Part shown: one piece after another, positions 1 to 7,889 of the stretch
Layout of the letters: every line of letters begins with the position of its first letter
Numbering within the stretch: the first letter of the stretch is position 1
NCBI GenBank assembly: GCA_050247075.1
Contig: JBFWUW010000029.1
Coordinates: 10,782 to 74,781 of the forward strand
Direction: 5' to 3'
Length of the DNA stretch: 64,000 bases
Source of the DNA: JBFWUW01 sp050247075
GTDB lineage: Bacteria; Planctomycetota; Planctomycetia; Pirellulales; JBFWUW01
The notes under the pieces: generated by a model
What the model was told of the DNA's origin: nothing
The model's input: the letters and a program-made list of their open reading frames with translations, nothing else
Database searches by the model: none
Program-made: the position numbers and the translations under genes

Positions 1-1343
1 TCATCATTCTTGCCCTCTTCGCGGGCTTTCTTCTCGGCCTCGTCGCCGGCCTGTTGTTGCTCGGCCTGTTCCTTGGCCAGCATTTGCTCCAACCGGGCCA
101 AGATGCCGTCACAACGGCAGCCTTCTCCCTTGTGGTGCCAAGCCACGGCCATCTGCCGCAGCCGCTTGACCTGGTCTTCGTGTTCCTCGGTTGGCTGCAA
201 GTAGCCGTTCTGGCTGTCGGCCAGCAGATCGTCCCACAGTTCGTACTCCAACAGCACGTCGTACAACCGCGTGCGGCCAAAGCGGGCGCTGTCGTTTCCC
301 GACAGCACGTTGTACTTGGGGTGCCGGGGCATCTCGATCAGGTTTCTGGCCAGGTCGAGAGCATCGCGGACGCGGCCGAGGTAGATCAAATCGCGGATCA
401 GCCATTCGCTGTTGTGGGCATAGTTATGAATCTGGTCGGGCAGCACGCGGTCACGGATCATATAGGCATGATCGACACGCGTGGCGGCCTCTTGCTGCCA
501 GGCGGCATCGGCATAGCGTTGCAGGCCAGAGAAGATATGCCCCGGCATGTGCCACATGTGGGCCGTGCTGGGTGCCGACTGACCGCACAGCGCGGCCGAA
601 GCCAAAGCCCGCGCCGGCTTTTCGCCATCCCACAAATGGATGCGATAATGATGCACCGGATGCATCGGTTCGACCGCCAGAATCTCGCTTATCAGGCTGT
701 CTACCCCCAGGTGGCTGCTGAGTTCCAGTTTGTGGGAATTGTTGTCCCAGATTTGCCAGACCAAAAAAGCCTTGGCCTCCAGATCGTCGGGAAATTCGTA
801 CAGAATGTTTTCCATCGCGCGAATCGACTGTTTGCGGCGATGCTTGTCTTCCCCCTCCGGCTTGTAGTAGGCATCCAAGGCTTCAATCCACAAAGCTTCA
901 TGCCGGGTGACTTTGGCCTTGCGTTCCACGGCCTGGGCAATGAAGGGCCGGCCGCGGGTGAGGTTGCTGACGTTGGACAAAGCCAACCCCCAATAGGCCA
1001 TGGCGCAATCGGGATCGAGCGTGGCTGCCTCGCGGAACGAACGCTCGGCCTCGAAGTACCAAAAGCCATGCAGTTGTCCCAAGCCCTGGTCGAAGAATTT
1101 TTGGGCCTCGGGCGAGTTGGTGGTGATGGCCAGGTGGACCTTGCCAGTTCCCGGCATCAGATGGGCCCGTTGCCGCGGCCCTTCGTTGTAGGCTTCTCCA
1201 TGCACCGAATGTCCGGGGGAAGGGCCTGGCTGATTGGCTGGCGCAACCTCTTCGGCCCGCAGCAGGCCCGTCGCGCAGCTAGCCGTCATCCATGTACCCA
1301 GCAGCAGTGCTGCCCAAGCCAGACCACGATTTCGTCGTGCCAT
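1..1343 (-). CDS. Secreted TPR-like protein with HxxH motifs (partial, 3' end off window)
   Basis: The frame is open from an ATG at 1343 to the left edge, so the C-terminus is missing (447 codons present). Residues 1-30 form a signal-like segment (hydrophobic core, then TASC and LLRAEE); lipoprotein processing is possible but the lipobox is poor. Residues about 65-130 read as tetratricopeptide-like helices (SPEAQKFFDQGLGQLHGF, AERSFREAATLDPDCAMAYW). Three His-rich stretches follow: HPVHHYRIHLWD near 228, MWHMPGHIFSGL near 263 and DQIHNYAHNSEWL near 300. The visible end is a charged helix rich in Glu and Lys. Similar planctomycete proteins are annotated as TPR proteins, some fused to redoxin domains, but that part would lie outside the window. 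The biochemical role is unknown; the His motifs could bind metal (inference). Confidence 0.8.
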   Translation of the reverse strand, partial: MARRNRGLAWAALLLGTWMTASCATGLLRAEEVAPANQPGPSPGHSVHGEAYNEGPRQRAHLMPGTGKVHLAITTNSPEAQKFFDQGLGQLHGFWYFEAERSFREAATLDPDCAMAYWGLALSNVSNLTRGRPFIAQAVERKAKVTRHEALWIEALDAYYKPEGEDKHRRKQSIRAMENILYEFPDDLEAKAFLVWQIWDNNSHKLELSSHLGVDSLISEILAVEPMHPVHHYRIHLWDGEKPARALASAALCGQSAPSTAHMWHMPGHIFSGLQRYADAAWQQEAATRVDHAYMIRDRVLPDQIHNYAHNSEWLIRDLIYLGRVRDALDLARNLIEMPRHPKYNVLSGNDSARFGRTRLYDVLLEYELWDDLLADSQNGYLQPTEEHEDQVKRLRQMAVAWHHKGEGCRCDGILARLEQMLAKEQAEQQQAGDEAEKKAREEGKND

Positions 1344-1437
1344 GAAACCACCGCGAAAAAAACAAGGAGGGAAATGGCCGGCGTGCCATTGCCTGGCCAC
1401 GGCAGGCGGGGCGTTTGCATTCGTACAGCCACACATC

Positions 1438-1481
1438 GTTTGCCGACGAACAGCTCACGGTTTGCCGACGAACAGCTCACG
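1438..1481. repeat. Perfect 22-bp tandem repeat (two copies)
   Basis: Two identical adjoining 22-bp units lie at 1438-1459 and 1460-1481, each containing the core TTTGCCGACGAACAGCTCA. The array sits in the spacer between the divergent TPR gene (start 1343) and YkgJ-like gene (start 1660), so it lies in a promoter region. No protein reading of this stretch is convincing. Confidence 0.85.
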
Positions 1482-1659
1482 CATACCTTGAGCCTAACGC
1501 CGCCGCCCCCAAGCGGCAAGCAATCTTCGGGCGTTTCCGCGGTTTTATCGGCCGAACGGGGCTTATCTACGTTATTGGTCGCTGGCGTTTTGGGGCCTGG
1601 TCTGCTAACTTTGGCGACCGAATGTGTTCGGCCAGACAATCCCTGTTGAGTTCCTTTTG

Positions 1660-2109
1660 ATGACTGCCTTGGCTCCACTTAAACCCCGTTTTTCGCGATC
1701 CGATCTTAAGCCGGGTGAATGCCTGTGCGACCATTGCAGTGCCAAGTGCTGCAAGTACTTCGCGCTGCATATCGACAAGCCCAAGACCCGCGACGACTTT
1801 GACCTGGTGCGGTGGTTCATCTTGCACGACCGGGCGACGGTGTTCACCGAGAACGGCGTGTGGTACCTGCTGGTCTACACCGACTGCAAGCACTTGCAGC
1901 CCAACAACCTGTGCGGCATCTACGAAACCCGTCCCCAGATTTGCCGCGACTACTCCACCGACAATTGCGAGTTCGAGGACGACTCTGTCTATGACCAATA
2001 CTTTGAAACATCCGAGCAACTGGCCGAATACATGGACGCCCGCTTCCCGCCCGAAAAAGGCCAAAGCATCCGCGGCCCCCAACCGGCCCTGCTGCCAATC
2101 CTGAGGTGA
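1660..2109 (+). CDS. YkgJ-family cysteine-cluster protein
   Basis: A 149-residue protein if started at the ATG at 1660; a GTG at 1624 would add 12 residues that look unlike the family. The N-terminus carries the clustered cysteines ECLCDHCSAKCCKYF (Cys22, 24, 27, 31, 32), followed by CKHL, NNLCGIYETRPQICRDY and DNCEF. This is the pattern of the YkgJ / UPF0153 zinc- or iron-chelating family, in which eight or so cysteines bind a metal; no enzymatic role is established. The length is normal for the family. The TGA stop at 2107-2109 is the first TGA of a 7-bp repeat array. hisS follows about 100 bp downstream on the same strand. Confidence 0.85.
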   Translation: MTALAPLKPRFSRSDLKPGECLCDHCSAKCCKYFALHIDKPKTRDDFDLVRWFILHDRATVFTENGVWYLLVYTDCKHLQPNNLCGIYETRPQICRDYSTDNCEFEDDSVYDQYFETSEQLAEYMDARFPPEKGQSIRGPQPALLPILR

Positions 2110-2133
2110 TTTTTGATTTTTGATTTTAGATTG
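2107..2133. repeat. Heptanucleotide array A (TTTTTGA type)
   Basis: GA dinucleotides recur exactly every 7 bases (2108, 2115, 2122, 2129) within T-rich units of the type TTTTTGA. The first TGA is the stop codon of the preceding YkgJ-like gene. Confidence 0.8.
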
Positions 2134-2179
2134 CCAAGCTTTCTTGGCGCGAACCCAAACCACCCGGCAACCGTCACCT

Positions 2180-2207
2180 CTTTCGCTTTCAGCCTTTCGC
2201 CTTTCCC
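2180..2207. repeat. Heptanucleotide array B (CTTTCGC type)
   Basis: Four adjoining units, CTTTCGC, TTTCAGC, CTTTCGC and CTTTCCC, end three bases before the likely GTG start of hisS at 2210. The same TTTCGCC-type units recur at 4333-4367 and 29212-29225, and inverted at 48804-48831. Confidence 0.8.
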
Positions 2208-2209
2208 CC

Positions 2210-3550
2210 GTGTCTGACCAAAAACGTATCGAACCGCGCACGCTCAAGGGTTTTCGGGACTATCTGCCCGAAGCCATGATTCCGCGCGAACGATTGATTG
2301 ACACGGCCCGCAAGGTCTATCGCGCTTATGGCTTTGCCCCCATTGATACGCCGGCGCTGGAGTACCTGGAGATTCTCACCGGCAAGGGAAGCGACGAGAC
2401 CGACAAACAGCTCTACCGCTTTGAGGATCATGGCGGACGTCAGGTGGGTTTGCGGTTTGACCTGACGGTGCCGCTGGCGCGGTTCGCGGCACAGCACATC
2501 GCCGCGTTGGGCACGCCCTTCAAGCGTTACCACATTGGCGCGGTATGGCGCGGCGAGAACACTCAGAAGGGCCGCTACCGGGAGTTCATGCAGTGCGATT
2601 TTGACACCATTGGCACGCTGTCGATCGCCGCCGATATTGAAACCGCCCTGGTGATTCACGACCTGATGTTGGCCATCGGCATTGAAGGCTTCACCATCCG
2701 CGTCAACAACCGGCTGGTGCTCAACGGAGTGCTCGACCGTGTTGGTCTGGCCGGCAAATCGGCCCCCGTGTTGCGGGCCTTGGACAAGTTGGGCAAGATC
2801 ACCCGCGACCAGGTGGCGGCGGAAATGCAGGCGGTGGCCGGTGCCACGGCCGAACAGGCCGACGCCGTGCTGCGGCTGGCGGAACTTTCGGGCGGAAACG
2901 ATCAAATCTTGCGGCAGTTGGAACCGCTGGTGGCCGGCAACGAGACCGGTCAGGCCGGCGTGGCCACGCTGCACGACCTGCTGGCCGCCACGCAGGCCGC
3001 CGGTGTGCCGGAGCAGCGGCTGAAACTGGACGTGGCCATCGCCCGCGGCTTGGACTACTACACGGGCACAATTTTTGAGACCTTTTTGACGGACTTGCCG
3101 AAGATTGGCAGCGTTTGCAGCGGCGGCCGCTACGACAATCTGGCCGGGCTGTACACCAGCCAGCAGTTGCCGGGGATTGGGGCGTCGCTGGGTCTCGACC
3201 GGCTGCTGGCCGCGCTGGAGGAATTGGGCCTGCTGGCCAAGGTGGCCACGCCGGCCGATGTCTTCATTCCCTTCTTCGACGCTGGCCGCCTGCACGATTA
3301 CCTTTCGCTGGCCGCCGGCCTGCGTTCCGCCGGATTGGGCGTGGAAGTCTACCCGGACGCCAAGCGGCTGGGGGACCAGCTTAAGTATGCCGACCGCCGC
3401 GGCTACCGCTTTGCCGTGGTGATGGGCGATCAGGAATTCGCCGATGGCACTTGCCAGCTCAAAGACCTGTCGGATCGCAGCAGCACGCCGCTGTCTCTGG
3501 CTGCCGGCCTGGACGAACTGATTAAAGCCATCCGCGGACGGATGCTGTAG
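2210..3550 (+). CDS. hisS: Histidyl-tRNA synthetase
   Basis: Charges tRNA-His with histidine in the cytosol. It is a class II aminoacyl-tRNA synthetase of 446 residues from the GTG at 2210, close to the usual bacterial length; the frame extends upstream to 2120, but that part lies in repeat sequence. Visible signatures are LKGFRDYLPEAM at the N-terminus (motif 1 region), the motif 2 region RYREFMQCDFDTIG around 121-134, the histidine-specific LDYYTGTIFE around 281-290, SGGRYDNL around 304 and motif 3 GIGASLGLDRL around 323. The last 90 or so residues form the anticodon-binding domain (VFIPFFDAGR... KYADRRGYRFAVVMG). The TAG stop lies inside a TGTAGGAGGCG repeat. Confidence 0.97.
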   Translation: MSDQKRIEPRTLKGFRDYLPEAMIPRERLIDTARKVYRAYGFAPIDTPALEYLEILTGKGSDETDKQLYRFEDHGGRQVGLRFDLTVPLARFAAQHIAALGTPFKRYHIGAVWRGENTQKGRYREFMQCDFDTIGTLSIAADIETALVIHDLMLAIGIEGFTIRVNNRLVLNGVLDRVGLAGKSAPVLRALDKLGKITRDQVAAEMQAVAGATAEQADAVLRLAELSGGNDQILRQLEPLVAGNETGQAGVATLHDLLAATQAAGVPEQRLKLDVAIARGLDYYTGTIFETFLTDLPKIGSVCSGGRYDNLAGLYTSQQLPGIGASLGLDRLLAALEELGLLAKVATPADVFIPFFDAGRLHDYLSLAAGLRSAGLGVEVYPDAKRLGDQLKYADRRGYRFAVVMGDQEFADGTCQLKDLSDRSSTPLSLAAGLDELIKAIRGRML

Positions 3551-3567
3551 GAGGCGATTCCATCGCC
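3545..3567. repeat. TGTAGGAGGCG inverted repeat, copy 1
   Basis: CTGTAGGAGGCGATTCC followed by ATCGCC; the GGCGAT and ATCGCC arms can pair. It overlaps the hisS stop codon. Confidence 0.75.
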
Positions 3568-3610
3568 GATTTCGTCCCCCTTTTGGAGTGCGTTGTCACG
3601 CGAATCGGTC

Positions 3611-3632
3611 GGCGTTGGAAACGCCTCCTACA
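3611..3632. repeat. TGTAGGAGGCG inverted repeat, copy 2 (minus orientation)
   Basis: Reads GGCGTTGGAAACGCC then TCCTACA on the plus strand: GGCGTT and AACGCC arms around GGA, with the reversed TGTAGGA flank. Confidence 0.75.
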
Positions 3633-3643
3633 ATGCGCATGCT

Positions 3644-3665
3644 GGCGTTAAAAACGCCTCCTACA
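3644..3665. repeat. TGTAGGAGGCG inverted repeat, copy 3 (minus orientation)
   Basis: Reads GGCGTTAAAAACGCC then TCCTACA; nearly identical to the copy 33 bp upstream. The pair could form a terminator-like structure between the convergent hisS and redoxin genes. Confidence 0.75.
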
Positions 3666-3672
3666 GGCCGGA

Positions 3673-4278
3673 CTACTTGTAGCTTATGCGGCAGCCGGCG
3701 GGGCGGGTTTCGGTCGTGGGCGGGTCTTGGCCTTCGAGCAAGGCGTCGAGCGCTTGCCGCAGATATGGCTTCTTGACATCGACATCGTCAATCTGATCGT
3801 CGATACGGCCGGTGTAGCGAATCTGGCGGTTGCCATCCAGCACAAAGGCCTGCGGCGTGGCCGAGGCACCATATTGGCGGCCCGTTTCTTGGCTGGCATC
3901 GTGCAAATACGGAAATAGCCAGCCGGCTTTCTCGGCCCGTTCCCGCATCGCCGGAAGCTGATCGGCCGCGTGCAGGCTGACGCTAATCGCCACCAATTGC
4001 ACACCGCGCCCGGCGTAGTCCCGGTCGATGGCCTCCAGCCTCTGCTCGTAAGCCGTGGCGCAAGGACTGTGGCAGCAGGTAAACACCACGACCACCAGTT
4101 TGACCGCATCGTAGTCGGCCATCGAATGCATCTTACCATCCACGCCCGCCAGGCCCTCGAACCGCGGCGCGTCATCTCCCACGCTCAGCACGTCATTAAA
4201 CTTGCCGGCCTGGGAAGGGGTGGGGATGGATAGGATTACGGTCGCGGAAAGCGAGAGGAGGATGGTAAGACGGAGCAT
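3673..4278 (-). CDS. Secreted redoxin / thioredoxin-fold protein with altered active site
   Basis: A 201-residue protein with a signal peptide (residues 1-24, cleavage likely after SQA). The rest fits the AhpC/TSA-redoxin fold: GDDAPRFEGLAGVDGK near the start, VVVVFTCCHSPCATAYEQRL as the redox-centre strand and helix, and a cis-proline segment ASATPQAFVLD. In the related planctomycete family this site usually reads FTCNHCPxAxAYE; here the second Cys of CxxC is Ser, with extra cysteines next to it (C-C-H-S-P-C). It probably acts in the periplasm or paryphoplasm as a thiol oxidoreductase, but the altered centre makes the chemistry uncertain. It lies downstream of the TPR gene on the same strand, separated by a heptamer array. 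Confidence 0.88.
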   Translation of the reverse strand: MLRLTILLSLSATVILSIPTPSQAGKFNDVLSVGDDAPRFEGLAGVDGKMHSMADYDAVKLVVVVFTCCHSPCATAYEQRLEAIDRDYAGRGVQLVAISVSLHAADQLPAMRERAEKAGWLFPYLHDASQETGRQYGASATPQAFVLDGNRQIRYTGRIDDQIDDVDVKKPYLRQALDALLEGQDPPTTETRPAGCRISYK

Positions 4279-4290
4279 GGGGGAGGCTGG

Positions 4291-4367
4291 TGTTCGGTGT
4301 TCGATGTTTGGTGTTCAGTTATCAATTGTTTCTTTCGCCTTCGGCCTTTCGCCTTTCGCCCTTCTCT
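4291..4367. repeat. Heptanucleotide array C, composite, 11 units
   Basis: A continuous 7-bp register runs through TGTTCGG, TGTTCGA, TGTTTGG, TGTTCAG, TTATCAA, TTGTTTC and then TTTCGCC-type units. Read on the minus strand, GGCGAAA units come first and CTGAACA-type units follow, the same order as at 48804-48880. The last 16 or so codons and the TGA stop of the minus-strand TPR gene lie inside the array. Confidence 0.85.
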
Positions 4368-5070
4368 CTCCGTGTACCCGCGCAACGTCCCACATATAGT
4401 GGCCGATGCGGTGTGATTGGGCCTGCTGAAGGTGAGCCAGGGCTTCTTCGTCCTGGCCGTTCGCTTCGGCATACAGGCCCAGGTAGAGATGGGCGTAGAA
4501 CAGGCGCTCGTTCTTCTTGGCGGCGGGCGGGTCGCCGGCTTCCACGGCGGCCAGCACGTCGTCCGCGGTGGCTTTGCCCGCGAACAGGTCGTACACCTGC
4601 CGCATGGGAACGCGGCGATCGTCGCCAATTTTCAGGATTTCGTCGCGGGCCTGCTCCACGCCGACCTCGGGAGCCATGCACAAATACCGCCAGACGGCGT
4701 TCTCCACGTCGTTGCTATCGTAGGTTTGATAACCCTCGAACTGCTTGCGGCCCTTCTCGAATTCGCCAGCGTAGTAGTATGAAATGCCGCGCATCCAGTG
4801 GGCTGGCTCGGCGTCTGGCTCCAGACTGAGGAACTTGTCGAAATCGGCGATCGACTCTTCGATCTGGCCCAGCTTGAATTTCGCCGCGCCGCGTTGGTTG
4901 TAGGCCCCGGCGTTCTTGGGGTCTTCCGCGATCAGCTTGTCGTAAGCCGCGACGGACTCCTTCACCTTGGCCAGGTAGTCGGCGATCTCATCACCCCGCG
5001 CCACGGCCAACGCCGCCAGACAAAGCCAGGCACAACAGGCGGGCATCGCCAGAAAACGTCGGCAGCGCAT
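4315..5070 (-). CDS. Secreted TPR protein
   Basis: A 251-residue protein with an N-terminal signal peptide (residues 1-26, CCAWLCLAALAVARG) and tetratricopeptide-type helices from about 30 to 125 (AYDKLIAEDPKNAGAYNQRG, IADFDKFLSLEPDAEPAHWM). A second helical part runs to about 235 (LYLGLYAEANGQDEEALAHL), in the style of NlpI-like proteins. A strong ribosome-binding site, GGAGAAGG, precedes the ATG. The last residues (GERRAKGERPKAKETIDN) are encoded by a 7-bp repeat array that also supplies the stop, so the original C-terminus was probably near DVARV (inference). Likely a periplasmic protein-protein interaction adaptor; partner unknown. It may share a transcript with the downstream redoxin. 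Confidence 0.85.
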   Translation of the reverse strand: MRCRRFLAMPACCAWLCLAALAVARGDEIADYLAKVKESVAAYDKLIAEDPKNAGAYNQRGAAKFKLGQIEESIADFDKFLSLEPDAEPAHWMRGISYYYAGEFEKGRKQFEGYQTYDSNDVENAVWRYLCMAPEVGVEQARDEILKIGDDRRVPMRQVYDLFAGKATADDVLAAVEAGDPPAAKKNERLFYAHLYLGLYAEANGQDEEALAHLQQAQSHRIGHYMWDVARVHGERRAKGERPKAKETIDN

Positions 5071-5445
5071 AAACCTTCTCCGGGGAAAAGTATCTCGCGG
5101 CGGATTGGCACGCGGTCTCTCACCAGGTTAGTCTAGCAGGCTGGTCGCTCAATGTCGCGAGAAAGCCGGATTCGATTGGCGTTGCAAGGCAACGTAGTGA
5201 CAGTACGCCGATTGCTGGGATCTGGCTATCCGCTTCGCTCTTGACCCAACTACCCGCCGTTCTCGCCACGGCCAACTATCGCAAGCTGAACGCTGACAAT
5301 TTCTCCGCTGACAGCTTTCTCATCGGCGCTACCGCATCCATTGCGAGGTTCTGCCGGGACATGTCGCGTAGCGGCCACCCGCCCTGCTATCATTCAAGTA
5401 GCGGCCTGGCCGCGAGACCCTCCATTCCTTGAATCGGACCACCCC
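5071..5445. other. Spacer between divergent genes, no gene seen
   Basis: About 375 bp between the start of the minus-strand TPR gene and the plus-strand nucleosidase. No open frame with plausible composition and no tRNA-like fold was seen. It presumably holds both promoters, but no convincing -35/-10 pair could be picked by eye. Confidence 0.6.
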
Positions 5446-6354
5446 GTGCTGCAACACATTTTGGCGCAGTGGCTCAAGAACACCGCCCGGCAGAAATTGT
5501 ACGAACAGGCGGCCCACGCGGCCCGATCGCAACTACAGGGAGGTACGGGCGCGGATGGCGGACCCGACGGCGGCCAGCCCAGCTTTCGCCAGCGAGCATG
5601 CGATGTAGGAGTGGTGTTTGCCTTGGGGATCGAGGGGGGCGGGTTGGAGGATTTGCTGGATGGCGTGGTGGTGGTCCACGGTGGAGGCTTCAAGGCCCGG
5701 CAGGGGGGCTATCGCGGCAGGCATGTGGTGCTATTGGAATCGGGGGCAGGCCGAGACGCCGCGCGGCACGGCACGCAAGCGCTGATCGAGGGACATCGTC
5801 CGCAATGGATTGTCTCGACCGGCTTTTGCGGCGGGCTGCAGCCCCAGGTGCGGCGGGGCGACATTGTCATGGCTAACAGCGTGGCCGACCTGCAGGGCCG
5901 CCGCTTGGCGATCGACCTCAAGATGAGTTCCGAAGCGCTAGCCGGACTGCGCGGCGTGCATGTCGGCAAGATGCTCACCGTCGACCGCGTTATCCGCACG
6001 CCGGCCGAAAAGCGCGAATTGGGAGAACTTCACCAAGCGCTGGCGGTTGATATGGAGACTTCCGCCGTGGCCGAAGTGTGCGCCCGCGAGCATGTGCGGT
6101 TCCTGGCCATTCGCGTGGTCAGCGATGCCATGCAGGACGAACTCCCCCCCGATCTGGACCGCCTGATCCAACAGCCGACCACCGCGCGGCGGCTGGGGGC
6201 GGCGTTAGGTGCAATCGTCAACCGCCCCTCCAGCGTGAAAGACATGCTCAAGCTCAAGGAGGATGCGCTGGTCTGCTCGGACAAGCTGGCCAAATTCATG
6301 GCGGGCGTGATCGAACAACTGGCACCAATGGATGAACCGCCGGGCGACAAGTGA
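5446..6354 (+). CDS. Phosphorylase-superfamily nucleosidase (MTA/SAH nucleosidase-like)
   Basis: From the GTG at 5446 this encodes 302 residues; the open frame begins at 5341, but those codons look non-coding. The central part fits PNP_UDP_1: DVGVVFALGIEGGGL at the start of the fold, VVLLESGAGRDAARHGTQAL, WIVSTGFCGGLQPQVRRGDIV and the ribose-binding VDMETSAVAEVC, followed by RVVSDAMQDELP, whose Asp matches the catalytic acid of MTA/SAH nucleosidases. It would cleave the N-glycosidic bond of methylthioadenosine, S-adenosylhomocysteine or a related nucleoside. The N-terminal 60 and C-terminal 70 residues are extra. Planctomycete and cyanobacterial relatives are sometimes linked to hopanoid biosynthesis (HpnG); no such neighbours are present, so the substrate is open. 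Confidence 0.82.
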   Translation: MLQHILAQWLKNTARQKLYEQAAHAARSQLQGGTGADGGPDGGQPSFRQRACDVGVVFALGIEGGGLEDLLDGVVVVHGGGFKARQGGYRGRHVVLLESGAGRDAARHGTQALIEGHRPQWIVSTGFCGGLQPQVRRGDIVMANSVADLQGRRLAIDLKMSSEALAGLRGVHVGKMLTVDRVIRTPAEKRELGELHQALAVDMETSAVAEVCAREHVRFLAIRVVSDAMQDELPPDLDRLIQQPTTARRLGAALGAIVNRPSSVKDMLKLKEDALVCSDKLAKFMAGVIEQLAPMDEPPGDK

Positions 6355-6376
6355 TTGGCCGGGAGGCCGTGAACAC

Positions 6377-7759
6377 TCACGGAGTGGCAGCCACGGGCGG
6401 GCCTGGTTCCACGGGAACTGGCGACAGGGTCTTTAGCAACGTGCCGGAGGGGATTTCATAAAACAGTACCTGGCCCCCCTTGGTGCCGACAGCCAGCCGA
6501 ATTCCGGCCGCATCAAGGGCAACCGCATAGGCAGGCGCGGGGATTTGGGCCACCAGGGCCAGCCGCTGCCGGTCGGCCATTTGATAGATGCGGACGTCGC
6601 CGGCGGCACCAGCCACGGCCAGCCGTTGGCGGTCGCCGCTGGCTGCCAGGTCTAGTATCTCGCCCGCCTGGCCTTCAAAGGGGCGCACGTACTGGTCGCG
6701 GCGATTGACGGGCTGCGCGCCGTTGCCGCTGCCGGAAACTTGCACGCCTTCCAGGGCGATCTTGAATTCAAAGCCTGTAAGCGTCCGCGCGCGGCCTGCC
6801 GAAACCGCCATCAGTTCGCTGGCGGCCACTGCATTTACAAAGTCGGGCGATGCGTCAACAGCCCGCAACAAGGCCCCGGTAGCGGCGGAACTGACCTTGG
6901 TGGCTTTGTCTCGCCCGCCGGAGACCAGCATCTGGCCGTCGGGCGTGTAGGCCACATCCATCACCCAATCGCTGTGCAGTTCGAAACGACGTGGCTCGGC
7001 ATTGCCATCGACCGGTACGATATGCACGGCTCCGTCGGGCCCGCCAATGGCGATCTCTTGGCCATTGGGGTTAAAGCCGCCGCGGAACAACGTATCGGCA
7101 CCAATCCGCCAGGTGGAGACCAGGCTGCCATCGGCCACCTTGAAAAACCGCACCTCGCCGTAACGGCCGGGCGCACCACCGCCGACCGCCAAAAGGGTGC
7201 CGTCGGGGCTGAACTCGACCAGAGGTAACAGTTCGCTCTCGGTCGGCAGCCGGCGCGGGGGCGTTTCCCCCTCCACATCCAAGATGACGGCCTCGCTGCC
7301 ACAAGCGGCGGCGGCCCATTTCCCGTCCGGCGAAAGCGAAACGCCCGTCACGGCCGGAGCGTATTTATAGACTACGGGGATTTGCACCGCTAGCTCGGCC
7401 GCGCCGGGTGGCGAGTCGTCGATAGCTCCCAATTCGATCCAGCGCCGCAGCAACTCGACCTTTTCGACCGACAACCGCGGCTGGTTCTTGGGCATGGCCG
7501 GGGGCTCGCCCAGAACCATTTCCATTAACAGGCTTTCGGCCGGCTTGCCCGGCACGAACAACGGCCCGGAATCTCCCCCGCGCGTCACATCGGCAAAGGC
7601 ATCTAACTTCAGCCCTCCCTGCGAATCACCCGCCGAATGGCAGCCCCAACAGTGCCGCTTGAGAATCGGCCAGACATGCTGGCGATAACTAACAACGTCC
7701 TCCGCCAACACAGACGTAACAGCGAGGAGGAGAGCGGAAGTAAGGGCGAGACGAAACAT
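6377..7759 (-). CDS. Planctomycete cytochrome c (PSCyt1) fused to WD40 propeller
   Basis: A 460-residue exported protein: signal peptide 1-19 (LALTSALLLAVTSVLAE), then a PSCyt1 domain with heme motif CWGCH (Cys37-His41) and GGLKLDAF, FVPGKPAESLL, MPKNQPRLS and LLRRWIELGA, all typical of the planctomycete cytochrome. From about residue 115 come WD40-type blades (GVSLSPDGKWAAAACGSEAV, VEFSPDGTLLAVGGG, DVAYTPDGQMLVSGGRDKAT). It is the last gene of a minus-strand cluster with DUF1549/DUF1553 and DUF1501, the usual planctomycete gene neighbourhood. The role of these modules is unresolved; a membrane- or surface-associated redox protein is the conservative view. About 130 bp with a hairpin separates it from the upstream gene. 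Confidence 0.9.
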   Translation of the reverse strand: MFRLALTSALLLAVTSVLAEDVVSYRQHVWPILKRHCWGCHSAGDSQGGLKLDAFADVTRGGDSGPLFVPGKPAESLLMEMVLGEPPAMPKNQPRLSVEKVELLRRWIELGAIDDSPPGAAELAVQIPVVYKYAPAVTGVSLSPDGKWAAAACGSEAVILDVEGETPPRRLPTESELLPLVEFSPDGTLLAVGGGAPGRYGEVRFFKVADGSLVSTWRIGADTLFRGGFNPNGQEIAIGGPDGAVHIVPVDGNAEPRRFELHSDWVMDVAYTPDGQMLVSGGRDKATKVSSAATGALLRAVDASPDFVNAVAASELMAVSAGRARTLTGFEFKIALEGVQVSGSGNGAQPVNRRDQYVRPFEGQAGEILDLAASGDRQRLAVAGAAGDVRIYQMADRQRLALVAQIPAPAYAVALDAAGIRLAVGTKGGQVLFYEIPSGTLLKTLSPVPVEPGPPVAATP

Positions 7760-7799
7760 GAAGCAAGGGATGAGGTAGGGGTATGGAAAAGCGGTCAGC

Positions 7800-7856
7800 G
7801 GAGAAACCGTCAGCCATCAGATGGGAGCCAAAAGCTGATGGCTGTCAGATTTCTCC
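7800..7856. repeat. Interrupted hairpin inside the DUF1549 cluster
   Basis: Arms GGAGAAA (7800-7806) / TTTCTCC (7850-7856) and CAGCCATCAG (7811-7820) / CTGATGGCTG (7835-7844) can fold into one stem with a small internal loop and a 14-nt terminal loop. It lies between the DUF1549 stop and the start of the PSCyt1-WD40 gene, so it could limit transcription or protect an mRNA end. Confidence 0.7.
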
Positions 7857-7889
7857 GTTTCCACCCTTAACACCAATCACTAGAAACTC

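Noticed and set aside
54..1649. Plus-strand open frame (531 codons) at the left edge
   Set aside because: The opposite strand carries a better protein (signal peptide, TPR-like helices, HxxH motifs) that runs off the window edge.
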